In this document: positions 12,886 through 22,764 of the stretch, piece after piece
Position numbering within the stretch: the stretch's first letter is position 1
Layout of the letters: every line of letters begins with the position of its first letter
DNA from: Azolla caroliniana
Taxonomy: Eukaryota > Polypodiophyta
Reading direction: 5' to 3'
Length of the DNA: 64,000 bases
Assembly: GCA_043228905.1 (NCBI GenBank)
Contig: JBHGNT010000001.1
Span: 34,844,001-34,908,000, forward strand
The notes under the pieces: model-generated
Seen by the model: the letters and a program-made list of their open reading frames with translations, nothing else
Told to the model about the DNA's origin: nothing
Database searches by the model: none
Position numbers and translations under genes: made by a program

Positions 12886-13329
12886 TATTACAAATACACA
12901 CATTACACATAATGATGGACACACAAAATGCACACATTCAAGTACACCCATCACCATGCAGATTGAGAAAAGAAAATCATCACGAGCCAAATTAAATGCT
13001 TGTCTCTATGTTAACCTTGATAAGCAACACCACCGAATCTTTCATGGGGTAGGACCTCAATTGTCCCCAAAGCGCATGTCACACAACCTTCTTCCGGATT
13101 CTTGACAATGCCAAGTTTAACTTTGGAGGATTTTTAATTAGTCTATTGTTTATTTGCCGAATTGGAGCCATTATTTTGATGGCCCTATTACAACCCATGA
13201 GTAAAAACACAAACTAGTGTCCCTGTTGGAGAGGGAGAGCTAATAGGTGACAAATGATAGCAGAATTTCCAAACAAGTTAGTAAGTTGGTCCTAAAGTTT
13301 GGGGGATGCCTATGCTTATGACCATGAAG

Positions 13330-13560
13330 AGAGTTTCAAAAAAATTGATTGGTTCTACAAGCTTGTCTCAAACATGACATGTGTTGCAACCTTTGGGCTC
13401 ACCCTTGATGATGAAGCTAGAGTGCAATTACAAACCCTCTCTAAATAAAAGCTAAATTATACTCAAATCCATGAAAGGGTTGGGGAGTTTGTAACTAGCT
13501 TTGCATGGGAAAATGCTCAAATATTTTAGATGCATCTTGCACACCAAGAGCCAACATAAT
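13330..13560 (+). pseudogene. Possible retrotransposon gag relic
   Basis: In one frame, interrupted by stops, the sequence reads like the core of a plant retrotransposon Gag: a block with 'FGLTLDDEARVQLQTL', then 'IHERVGEFVTSFAWEN'. Aspartate/glutamate-plus-aromatic patterns of this kind occur in Gag domains of Ty3/gypsy elements. No protease or polymerase part follows. This is a weak call based on residue pattern only. Confidence 0.25.
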
Positions 13561-14797
13561 CAATGTGAACTAAGACAAGACTTGTCCAAAAATAAACTTA
13601 TGAACATGTCGTCGCTAAGTTTTGCATGCGTGCTCGAGCAGAACCGTAGGGGCCTTGGACGGGGGAGTCAAAAGGTGTGAGGAGGTTGAGATTTGCACTC
13701 ACAAAATAATAGGCCCCTCGTTTAGTACGAGGCTCATCGGGCTTAGGAGCTTGTCGACAAAGTTAGAGTTTCAGACACAATTAGCTTGATGAACTCGATG
13801 AAGTTTAACACTTCATCATGGGGAAATATATATAAGTTATGATTCAAAAGTGGGTTTTCTTTTTACAATTGTTAGGCTTGACAATATGATTTCGGTGGTT
13901 TTTACAAGAACCAGTCACACGATTATACACAAATGATTATGAAACAACCAAAGGGGCTAAAATAATCCGACGAAGGCAAGTCTAGTGGGCTTCAAGCCCG
14001 ACTACCTCCGACAACTATGTTGCCTCGATTCGGAGTAGATCTCGTGCCACTACAACCTCCCTTTCGCAACCCGTCATCGAGTTAGCCCATCCTTATCTTG
14101 AAACTGCCATCACACACGACATTCTCCATCGTGGAGAAGACGACCGAGCCATCAAGTAGACCGCCACTGAAAGCCGAATAGGTTGTGACCGTTTAAGAAA
14201 CCCAAACCCAAAATATCTCAAGTAAGAAGAGAGTAGAAACCAAGCTCACAACCCCTAAGCTCATACTAATGAGGACCTCAAAACTCTTACAAGAAGAAGG
14301 GAACCCTAAACCTCTCCAACTAAGACAAAGATGGGAATAAAGAAGCAAACAAAACCCTAATCTCCAAGTTAGAAGAAGATGAGAAAAGAACTCAAGAACT
14401 CATGAACCCTAAATCCAAGAAGAAGAAGTAGAAGTAGAAAGAGAGAGAGATGAAACCCTAAATGGTACACCCTCTAAGGCAAAATGGGCCCAAAATGGGC
14501 GACCTCTTAATAAGCCTTCTTCTTCCCTTCTTATAAAGGAAAAAGAGGCACCTATTTTAGCATTCAATGGTTTTATTATTTCCTTGGCTTTAAAAGAAAA
14601 AAAAAGGGAGGGGGGGGGGATATAAAATACTCCCTAATACGTGATGGTAGAGGCTCAAACTCTGCACCCCTCTATATATACTAACACTTATTTATTATAT
14701 ATCTATTTTCACGTTTACATGTGCTTTGTGAAATGTACGTGGAACCTCGCGTTTTCTCACACTTGACACGCCATATCATGACATCTACCACCACCAA
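13561..14797. other. Unassigned sequence left of the young gypsy element
   Basis: No gene is recognised. The part from about 13600 to 14640 is more GC-rich than its surroundings and ends in a purine-rich stretch with a poly-G run near 14610. It might be the remains of an unidentified mobile element, but I see no termini or coding domain. Confidence 0.35.
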
Positions 14798-15027
14798 ACC
14801 ACACATCCTCCAGCATGTGCCAAAAAACAAAGTGATGTGGTGGGGCCAAAGGTTGTCAACCTTTGTTTTCTTCCTTCATTGTGTCATGAAGACATACATC
14901 TTGGCTTATCATACCACACATCCTCCAGCATGTGCCAAAAAACAAAGTGATGTGGTGGGGCCAAAGGTTGTCAACCTTTGTTTTCTTCCTTCATTGTGTC
15001 ATGAAGACATACATCTTGGCTTATCAT
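14798..15027. repeat. 115-bp tandem duplication across the LTR edge
   Basis: Two adjacent units (14798-14912 and 14913-15027) are practically identical. Each contains host sequence plus the first 31 bases of the gypsy LTR, so the duplication arose after the insertion. Each unit also contains a perfect 9-bp inverted repeat, CAAAGGTTG/CAACCTTTG, separated by one base (14847-14865 and 14962-14980). Confidence 0.9.
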
Positions 15028-15362
15028 GACATTCATCTTGGCGAACCAGGAATCGAACCCATAACCTCTTGGTTTACATATTGTACTTTAACCATTGTAA
15101 TAACATATGTGAGATGTAATCATAATAATTATATATTTAGTTATTACGAGATATTTAGAACATTCTAGATTATTCTAGAATGTTCTTGAATATTTCATGA
15201 TTATATTTATTATTATTATTATTCATAAATATCTAAAATATTCTAGAACATTCTAGAATACTCCATAAGGGCCTATAAATAAGAGTCCATACACTCATCA
15301 CAACTCATTCGGTTCAACACCAGTCTTTAGCCCTTAGCCTACTCCTTGTAATCTTCTTTCTC
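14997..15362 (+). repeat. Left LTR, 3'-truncated
   Basis: It matches 20169-20534 with a single difference and contains TATAAAT near 15286. After 15362 the sequence switches to a leader leading into gag at 15417, with no TGG-starting primer site. A deletion of the LTR end plus part of the leader explains this best. Confidence 0.85.
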
Positions 15363-15416
15363 CAATAACCCTAGCAAGCTTTCTTCTTTATCCTTCTTTC
15401 TTTTTCCCCCGCGGTT

Positions 15417-16544
15417 ATGGAGTCGGTCAGCAAGCAAGAGTATATGCGTGTCCTTTCGGAGCTCGATATGCTCACCACTAAGTTTGTGGCATTAGAGCAA
15501 GAAAATCAAAGGCTACTCGGGGATCTTCAACAAGTCAGTACTGAGAAAGCTCATCAATATGAGGAGTTATCACAACGGGTTCATCAACTTGAGGCTACTA
15601 TATTAACATTACGAGAACAAGCGGCGGGGGTTCAAAACTCCCCAAGGGAACCAAAGATTAGCCTCCCTGCCAAGTTTGATGGTACCAGATCTCTCTTTCG
15701 AGGTTTCCTGAATCAAGTTCGTTTGGTGATTCAGTTACATCCCAATCGGTATCCAACTGATGCTGCCCGTGTGGGATTAATAGGAACCTTGCTAAGCGGT
15801 ACAGCGTTAGCATGGTTTGCACCACTTCTTGAGAAGAAATCACCATTACTGGAGGATTTCGAGGCATTCGTTAAGGAGTTTCAAGCTAGTTTTGGAGATA
15901 CGGATAGCACTAGGACTGCAATAAACAAGATTCGAAGACTCCGACAAGGAGATCGTCCCGCTTCAGCTTATGCCGCAGATTTCCGTCTCTTGGCATGCGA
16001 CATCCCTTGGGATGAGGCAGCCTTAATGGATCAATTCCGTCAGGGTTTGCGTAACGATGTCAAAGATCTTCTTCTTACTTTCCATGAAGATCCAAAGTCT
16101 CTTACTGAAGCTATTAGCCGAGCTGTGCGATGTGATAATCGCCTATTTGAGCGACGTTCTGAACGTCAACAAATGTTACGCCGCCAACCGGAACATACAT
16201 ACGCTTCTATAGTCGCCACACCGCCACAAGGTTCTAGACCCGTTACGAGGGATGGTCCCACTCCGATGGAAATAGAGTCGACACAACGTCGAGGGCCCTT
16301 ATCAGATGCTGAGAAACAACGACGTCGGGCGCATCGCCTATGCCTCTACTGTGGTGGTCCAGGACATATAGCTGTGAATTGTCCACATAAACCCAGGCGT
16401 CAAGTTTACCAAGTAAGTGCACATGACAACCCTACATCAAGTTCTACTATCACTTCTAATAACTTAAGTACTAAGCCTAATAGCCCATGCCATGAGAATA
16501 GATTTGATGTCTTGAGCCAATTAGAGGATGTGTTAAACGAATAA
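15417..16544 (+). CDS. gag: Gag of the gypsy chromovirus
   Basis: Structural protein of 375 aa that would form the virus-like particle and bind the element's RNA. The N-terminus is predicted coiled coil (heptad-like Leu/Glu/Gln between residues 5 and 65). The middle carries the retrotransposon Gag core ('LPAKFDGTRSLFRGFLNQV', then 'GTLLSGTALAWFAPLL'). The C-terminal zinc knuckle is CLYCGGPGHIAVNC (C-X2-C-X4-H-X4-C). The start is the first ATG after the LTR remnant, 54 bases downstream. The frame ends TTA AAC GAA TAA, and those last codons contain the proposed frameshift heptamer. The frame is fully open. The more decayed relative at 25036 has the same N-terminal wording. Confidence 0.93.
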   Translation: MESVSKQEYMRVLSELDMLTTKFVALEQENQRLLGDLQQVSTEKAHQYEELSQRVHQLEATILTLREQAAGVQNSPREPKISLPAKFDGTRSLFRGFLNQVRLVIQLHPNRYPTDAARVGLIGTLLSGTALAWFAPLLEKKSPLLEDFEAFVKEFQASFGDTDSTRTAINKIRRLRQGDRPASAYAADFRLLACDIPWDEAALMDQFRQGLRNDVKDLLLTFHEDPKSLTEAISRAVRCDNRLFERRSERQQMLRRQPEHTYASIVATPPQGSRPVTRDGPTPMEIESTQRRGPLSDAEKQRRRAHRLCLYCGGPGHIAVNCPHKPRRQVYQVSAHDNPTSSSTITSNNLSTKPNSPCHENRFDVLSQLEDVLNE

Positions 16545-16576
16545 GTCCGGCCAAAATAGGAGCCATTTGGTTGGAC
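16532..16576 (+). promoter_or_regulatory. Proposed -1 ribosomal frameshift signal, gag/pol
   Basis: GTTAAAC occupies 16532-16538 in the zero-frame spacing G TTA AAC. A 6-nt spacer containing the gag stop follows (16539-16544). Next comes an 11-bp stem: 16545-16555 pairs with 16566-16576 across a 10-nt loop, with nine Watson-Crick and two G-U pairs. Pol is in the -1 frame and open from 16508, so a slip here gives a Gag-Pol fusion. GUUAAAC is known as a slippery sequence in arteriviruses. Its use here is inference. Confidence 0.75.
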
Positions 16577-19500
16577 CATCCTAGTTATGTAGAGTCAGTA
16601 CCTAGTTGTGGTTCCATTTCATCAAATCAAGTTAGTAGAGTTTTTTCTGCACAAGTCGAGCTTAGCACATCTACAGGTCATCGCGCCCTAGCCTCTGCCC
16701 TCCTAGATTCCGGAGCCAATTCTTGTTTCATGGATCGCGAGTTTGCATTGACTCAAAACATCATCTTGAAAAAACTCCCAAACCCAGTAGCTGTAGGAGT
16801 CATCGATGGTCGCCCTATAGCATCAGGAGATATAGTCGAAGAGTATGAACCAATTCGTGTAGTCCTAGGTAATTTGGCTAGTGTCATCTCATTTAACATC
16901 ATTAGTAGTCCGGAGCACTCTCTAGTTCTTGGTCTTCCTTGGTTTGAGTTACATAACCCAACCATTGATTGGAGAAAAAGAACTATTGAAGAGGTCACCG
17001 TACAATCCAAGTCTCTTGAAGCTCAAACTAAGGATCTAGGATCCCCCACAATTTCAACAATCTCTATACATCAATTACGAGAGGATGGAAGAAAGGAAGA
17101 CATGATGGTATTTGCGGTTTTAGCAACTCCCTCATCTAGCTCACAAGAATTGGGGGTCCAACTACCAAAGAAGTACATAGAATTCTCCGATGTGTTCGAT
17201 AAGGTGAAGGCTAATAGACTACCAGAGCATCGACCATATGATTGCCCAATTGATTTGCAGCCAGGAAAAGAGCCTCCATGGGGACCAATTTATAATCTTT
17301 CGCCCACAGAGTTAGAGGTTCTTCGAGAATATATCAATGAGAACTTGGCAAATGGTTTTATCCAACATTCAAAATCTCATGCTGGTGCACCCATCTTTTT
17401 CGTTAAGAAGAAAGATGGTACGCTTCGTATGGTCGTGGATTATCGAGGCTTGAATAAAGTGACCGTTAGAAACCGATATGCTCTCCCATTGATCTCAAGC
17501 CTTCTAGAACGCCTCAGTGAAGCAAAGTATTTCACGAAGTTAGATCTTCGAGGTGCCTACAACCTTGTTCGAATTCGTCCTGGGGATGAATGGAAGACGG
17601 CGTTCCGCACTCGCTATGGTCATTTTGAGTACACAGTGATGCCTTTTGGCCTCACGAATGCACCAGCAGTCTTCCAACATATGGCGAATGATATTTTTCG
17701 AGACTTCCTCGATATCTTCATCATTGTTTACCTGGATGATATCTTGATCTACTCAAAGACTCAAGAAGAACATGATATACATGTTCGCCAAGTTTTGCAA
17801 CGGCTACGAGAGTATGGTCTCTATGCAAAATTGGAGAAGTGTAGTTTCGACCAATGTCAAGTGGAGTTTTTGGGGTACATAGTCTCTTCAAATGGCATCT
17901 CTATGGATCCATCAAAGGTTCAAACAATTTTGGATTGGCAAACACCACAGTCCGTGCGAGATGTGCAATGTTTTTTGGGGTTCGCAAACTTTTATCGCAA
18001 GTTCATCAAAGATTATTCAAAAATTGTGTTGCCCCTCACTCAACTGACGCACAAGAATCGACCATTTGTATGGAGTATAGATGCGAACTCTGCATTTGAG
18101 GGTTTAAAGCAAGCATTTACATCCGCACCAATCTTAATCCATGTCGATCCAATGAGGCGCTTTATACTTGAAGCTGATGCATCGGATTTCGCACTCGGAA
18201 GTGTACTATCCCAAATTGGTGATGATGGTGAACTGCACCCGGTGGCTTTTCACTCACGAAAATTTGAAGCCGCAGAAATCAACTATGAGATTCACGACAA
18301 AGAGCTTCTTGCCATTGTGGATTCTTTTCAACAATGGCGTCATTTTCTGGAGGGTTCTTCTCAGCAGATTATTGTCTACAATGATCATAAAAATCTAACA
18401 TACTTTCAAAGTGCTCGAGTCTTGAATCGACGACAAGCTCGTTGGGCGCAGTTCTTAACTCGTTTCGATTTTGTAATTCTATATCGCCCTGGGATGCAAC
18501 AAGGAAAAGCAGATGCTTTATCTAGACGTTCGTATATGGAACTTCAACCTGGAGAGGCCGCATTTGAAAGCCAAAAGCAAATCCTCTTAGGTCCTGATCG
18601 TCTACGAATAATGGCAATGCATACCATCAACACACCGGGAGATTCAAGGCTTCTTGATTCCATTCGTGAGCAGATTGCGACTGATGCGTTCGCCCAAGAG
18701 ATTTTGAGCCATATTATCCCAAATCGTGCATCTAGCTCCCAAACTCAAAATCCTCGTCTAGACTACACCCAGTTTAGTTGGCATGATGGGTTACTTTTTC
18801 GACAAACTCTCTTGTATGTGCCTGACGGTCCTTCTCGACTCAAAGTCATGCAACAATGTCATGACACACCAATGGCGGGACACTTCGGCATCCACAAGAC
18901 TTTTGAGTTGATTTCTCGCCGATATTGGTGGCCACGGCTTCGCCATTTTGTTACGGATTATGTTCATAGCTGTGATACATGTTGCCGATCAAAAAAGCCT
19001 CGACATCATCCATATGGCTTATTACAACCAATGCCTATTCCGGAGAGCCCATGGAAATCTATTTCCTTGGACTTTATTACGGATCTTCCACCTTCCAAGG
19101 GATTTGATTCGATTCTCACGGTTGTCGATCGTTTTACGAAGATGGCACATTTCCTTCCATGCACAAAGACCATTACTAGTCAAGAGACAGCTGATTTACT
19201 CATGCGGGAGGTGTTTCGCCATCATGGTCTTCCGGATGATATTATCAGTGATCGGGGTCCCCAATTCATCTCGAAATTTTGGCGGCACATGTTCAAACTC
19301 TTACATACTTCTTGTAAACTCTCTTCCGGCTACCATCCAGAGACTAATGGGCAGAGTGAGCGCACCAACCAAACAGTCGAGCAATATCTACGTTGTTTTG
19401 TCAACTATCAACAAGATGATTGGGTGGATTTACTACCTTTGGCAGAATTTGCTTATAACAACTCCGAGCATTCTTCTACTGGATATTCCCCATTTTTTGC

Positions 19501-20176
19501 AAACATTGGGTACCATCCTCGTTGGACGATGCTTGAACATCCTGAACTCCCAAAAAACCCAGCTGCTGAAGATCGGCTCACTCGACTCCAAGAAGTTCAG
19601 GATATGCTTTTGCATCATTTATGTGAAGCCCAAAACACTCAAAAGAAGATTGCTGACCGTCATCGGCGTGATTCATCGACTACATTTCAAGTAGGCGATC
19701 GTGTATGGCTCTTACAAGGTAGCATTAAAACGACCCGACCTTGCTACAAATTGGATTATCAACGTTTTGGCCCATATGTCATAAGTGGTAAGATCAATGA
19801 TGTGACATTTCGTCTTGATCTTCCTCCTCATATGCGTCTTCACCCGGTCTTCCATGTTTCACTTTTGGAGCCCTACACAACGAGCTCTATTCCGGGTCGT
19901 GTTACACCTCCCCCACCTCCAATTGACGTTTCCAATGGCTCTGAATATGAGGTTGCCGCTATCCTCGACTCCAAGATCATTCGCAACAAACTATACTACT
20001 TGGTTGATTGGTTAGGCTATACACCTAATGATCGAACATGGGAGCCTGCCGAACATCTTGCCAATGCCTCTGACATGGTTGTTGCATTTCACAACCAATA
20101 TCCTCATAAACCAAGTCTGAACTCTTTTCTTCCGACTCGTGCAACTCGTCATCGAAAAGGGGGGATAATGTCATGA
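16538..20176 (+). CDS. pol: Pol of the gypsy chromovirus (PR-RT-RH-IN-chromodomain)
   Basis: Polyprotein of about 1,210 aa translated in the -1 frame relative to gag; the frame is open from 16508 and has no nearby ATG. Protease active site DSGA at 16706. Reverse transcriptase with the YLDD box at 17729. RNase H with 'EADASDFALGSVLSQ' near 18170. The integrase zinc domain (HHCC) runs from about 18857 to 18990, and the DDE core has D near 19067, D near 19250 ('SDRGPQF') and E at 19358 ('GQSERTNQ'). A C-terminal chromodomain lies at about 19935-20130 ('YEVAAILDSKI', 'YLVDWLGY', 'TWEPAEHL'). Chromodomains of this type are thought to steer integration to heterochromatin. No internal stop is present. 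The stop codon lies 6-8 bases inside the right LTR. Confidence 0.93.
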   Translation, partial: RISPAKIGAIWLDHPSYVESVPSCGSISSNQVSRVFSAQVELSTSTGHRALASALLDSGANSCFMDREFALTQNIILKKLPNPVAVGVIDGRPIASGDIVEEYEPIRVVLGNLASVISFNIISSPEHSLVLGLPWFELHNPTIDWRKRTIEEVTVQSKSLEAQTKDLGSPTISTISIHQLREDGRKEDMMVFAVLATPSSSSQELGVQLPKKYIEFSDVFDKVKANRLPEHRPYDCPIDLQPGKEPPWGPIYNLSPTELEVLREYINENLANGFIQHSKSHAGAPIFFVKKKDGTLRMVVDYRGLNKVTVRNRYALPLISSLLERLSEAKYFTKLDLRGAYNLVRIRPGDEWKTAFRTRYGHFEYTVMPFGLTNAPAVFQHMANDIFRDFLDIFIIVYLDDILIYSKTQEEHDIHVRQVLQRLREYGLYAKLEKCSFDQCQVEFLGYIVSSNGISMDPSKVQTILDWQTPQSVRDVQCFLGFANFYRKFIKDYSKIVLPLTQLTHKNRPFVWSIDANSAFEGLKQAFTSAPILIHVDPMRRFILEADASDFALGSVLSQIGDDGELHPVAFHSRKFEAAEINYEIHDKELLAIVDSFQQWRHFLEGSSQQIIVYNDHKNLTYFQSARVLNRRQARWAQFLTRFDFVILYRPGMQQGKADALSRRSYMELQPGEAAFESQKQILLGPDRLRIMAMHTINTPGDSRLLDSIREQIATDAFAQEILSHIIPNRASSSQTQNPRLDYTQFSWHDGLLFRQTLLYVPDGPSRLKVMQQCHDTPMAGHFGIHKTFELISRRYWWPRLRHFVTDYVHSCDTCCRSKKPRHHPYGLLQPMPIPESPWKSISLDFITDLPPSKGFDSILTVVDRFTKMAHFLPCTKTITSQETADLLMREVFRHHGLPDDIISDRGPQFISKFWRHMFKLLHTSCKLSSGYHPETNGQSERTNQTVEQYLRCFVNYQQDDWVDLLPLAEFAYNNSEHSSTGYSPFFANIGYHPRWTMLEHPELPKNPAAEDRLTRLQEVQDMLLHHLCEAQNTQKKIADRHRRDSSTTFQVGDRVWLLQGSIKTTRPCYKLDYQRFGPYVISGKINDVTFRLDLPPHMRLHPVFHVSLLEPYTTSSIPGRVTPPPPPIDVSNGSEYEVAAILDSKIIRNKLYYLVDWLGYTPNDRTWEPAEHLANASDMVVAFHNQYPHKPSLNSFLPTRATRHRKGGIMS
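20154..20165 (+). promoter_or_regulatory. Polypurine tract of the gypsy element
   Basis: GAAAAGGGGGGA directly before the right LTR, the usual priming site for plus-strand DNA synthesis. It is also the last part of the pol reading frame. Confidence 0.85.
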
Positions 20177-20717
20177 AGACATACATCTTGGCTTATCATG
20201 ACATTCATCTTGGCGAACCAGGAATCGAACCCATAACCTCTTGGTTTACATATTGTACTTTAACCATTGTAATAACATATGTGAGATGTAATCATAATAA
20301 TTATATGTTTAGTTATTACGAGATATTTAGAACATTCTAGATTATTCTAGAATGTTCTTGAATATTTCATGATTATATTTATTATTATTATTATTCATAA
20401 ATATCTAAAATATTCTAGAACATTCTAGAATACTCCATAAGGGCCTATAAATAAGAGTCCATACACTCATCACAACTCATTCGGTTCAACACCAGTCTTT
20501 AGCCCTTAGCCTACTCCTTGTAATCTTCTTTCTCATAATATAATCTCATTCCCATTTCTTATCTCTCACTTATACTTTTCTCTCTCTCGCATTCTCTCCC
20601 TTTTTCACTCTCTTTTGCTATCACTATCGCTATCTCTACCGCTCTCGCCATCTCTATCGTTATCGTTATCTCTATCGCCATCGCTCTCTCTCTGCTTCCT
20701 ACTCAAGAGTCACGACA
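20169..20717 (+). repeat. Right LTR, full length as proposed
   Basis: Starts TGTCATGA and is proposed to end ..CACGACA at 20717 before the target copy CATTG. Bases 20580-20700 hold a degenerate TATCGC/CTCTCG hexamer array. The segment 20211-20277 is an antisense tRNA-like sequence with the B-box-like motif at 20221-20231. The 3' border is inferred from the target duplication and the terminal CA only. Confidence 0.7.
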
Positions 20718-20935
20718 CATTGCGCCTTGTCCGCGGTAGATCCACCATCATCTTTGACATCATCTCCACAAAATTTTCTTCTTCCATCTCCATCCTCCCT
20801 TACTGCTCTTTCATGTCGAGTTCACCACTTCATTAGGTTTTGAAAACTTGTTACTAAGTGCGGATCGTGAGGTGAAACTGCTGAGGTTTTGGACTCGAAG
20901 GATTTAGGGCTCAGAAGCACAACACAAACGTAGGG

Positions 20936-21470
20936 GAGGAAGGCTTACACACACAAGGCACGAAAGTTCGAACGCCTTTATGAAAAGGAGAGACACATGG
21001 GCAGGAGCGAATCAACCCCTAATCATGTCAAGATGAATGAACGCACGAGAGGTACTTACTCACACAAGACACAAAGATTTGAACGTGTTTGTGAAAAGGA
21101 GAGGTGAATGGGCAAGCCTGAATCAACCCCTAGTCATAAGATGAATGAACACATGAGAGGAATGCTTACACACACAAGACACAAAAGTTTGAATGCCTTT
21201 GTGAAAAGGAGAGGTGCATGGGCAAGCCTGAATCAACCTCTAGTCACAAGACAAATGAATGCATGAGAGGAAGGCTTACACACACAAGACACAAATGGTT
21301 TCCCGAAACCTTCCCATCACAAGACTCACGAACACACAAGCGAGGTTTACAAAAGTGACACAAATGTTTGAATGCCTTTGTGAAAGGAGAGGTACATGGG
21401 CACGCCCGAAACGGTCCCCAATCACAAGACACACAAACACACAAGAGGAAGGTTTACACATAAGACACGT
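20936..21470. repeat. Minisatellite, about 110-bp units
   Basis: Four to five imperfect units begin near 20936, 21047, 21157 and 21264, each with 'gaggaaggcttacacacacaa', then 'tttgtgaaaaggagaggt' and 'gcctgaatcaacc'. The last unit is longer and internally rearranged. The units keep no common reading frame. Confidence 0.85.
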
Positions 21471-21479
21471 AGGTAAAAG

Positions 21480-22764
21480 GAAACATTACTTGTTTACAAA
21501 ATAAGAGATTCTTTTATAAAATAAGGTTTCAGTTACAATAGGTTTAATACAAAGAAAATGGTTCATCAAGGAAGGGGGAAGAGAGATGGAGAAAAGAAAT
21601 GAGTGGAGTATTGAATAGGGAGATCCTTGGTTGATGTTGCCTCTTGATGTTGATGATTCCTCTTCTTTTGCCTTGCAATTTTGTAGGGCTTCTGTATCTC
21701 TTCTCCTCTTCCCCCATTCTTGTTAAGAATAAGCTCTTATTTATAGGTTTTCTATTACTTACTTTTTTCCGTAAAAAAAGCTTATCTATGTGAAGTGTTT
21801 CTATTTTTCATCACTATTTCCCTTGTGTGATCTCAAATTTGAAATGCAATATATTTTTGGAAAGCTTTTCGTGTTAGCTTTCTTATGATTATTTTCTTTT
21901 CGAATTTGGATATCATATGAAGAAATTTTGAACTTTTTTCTCTACCTAGTTCTTCATATCCACGCCTTGTTTTTTCCCACTTTTTTCTATGCTTTTGAAA
22001 ACTGCATTTAACTTTATATCATTCATCATACAAGGTTTATAATCCCTTGACCTTTTATTCATAAGGCATTCTCTTTGACAAAATGATTTGTTTTTTGCTA
22101 CTAACAAAGTTCACTTCACAATACTAGTTTATTTGAACTACTATTCTATTTCCTTTTTAGGGTGGTTTCACACTACGTGTTGAAAACATCACGACAAAGT
22201 TCAATGGAGGATTATATGAATCTACCTTACATAACTTCTTGATTTCTTGCCCATGTAGGTCATTCTCTAAACGCAAACCATAATAACCACAATACAAGTG
22301 AGGCAAGGCCACATATATTTCTACACAAAACACTCTAGAATATTGGAGAATGACCAATGACCTATGTTGTTAGGGTCTAGGGAAACATTGCCCCATGTAT
22401 TAAGGAGACCAAAGTGGTCATGAGTGCCCGTATTTAAACCCATGTATACCACAATATTCCAAGCAAGACAAGTGAAAAACTTGTGAGCAGATGATCACAA
22501 GAAGCACTAAAACAATTATTTTAAGAAACCTTTAAGGTCTCGAACATGCATCAAGACCCTTGAAGCTGCTCCTTCCACCAAGACGATACAACCAATGTGC
22601 AAAACTAGGAACTCAAAGTAAATTAACTTAGACTAACGCACTAGTACACCCATGTTTATACTATTGAAACTAGTAAAGTAAACTAAGCCCTAAAAGACAT
22701 CTAGATGTCCAAATGTCCGCGAAGCATTAGCTAGAAAATTGGAAACTGATCTTGAAGGCACTTA
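21480..22764. other. Unassigned sequence before the PPR pseudogene
   Basis: AT-rich sequence with no recognised gene. It would include the upstream region of the broken PPR gene. Confidence 0.4.

Larger units (their letters stand above)
14997..20717 (+). mobile_element. Young Ty3/gypsy chromovirus, coding intact
   Basis: LTR retrotransposon with Gag, then protease, reverse transcriptase, RNase H, integrase and chromodomain, the order of plant chromoviruses. The LTRs begin TGTCATGA. The two LTRs differ at only one site over their 366 shared bases, so insertion is recent. The right LTR is proposed to end at 20717 (..GACA), because CATTG follows (20718-20722) and also precedes the left LTR (14992-14996), giving a 5-bp target duplication. 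The left LTR stops matching at 15362 and lacks the last 183 bases. No tRNA-type primer site follows it. The element may therefore express proteins but be unable to reverse-transcribe its own RNA normally. Confidence 0.9.

Noticed and set aside
15039-15105. A functional tRNA gene in the LTR
   Set aside because: The B-box is good but acceptor and T-stem pairing are poor, and the segment repeats with the LTR, so it is called tRNA-like only.
18948-19694. A 248-codon frame inside gypsy pol in another frame
   Set aside because: Shadow of the integrase region. The in-frame integrase motifs are in the pol frame.
19935-20130. A separate host chromodomain gene
   Set aside because: The chromodomain is continuous with integrase in the same open frame, as in chromoviruses.
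20936-21470. CRISPR-like array
   Set aside because: Units are long, imperfect and without unique spacers of constant length. It is a minisatellite in a plant genome.
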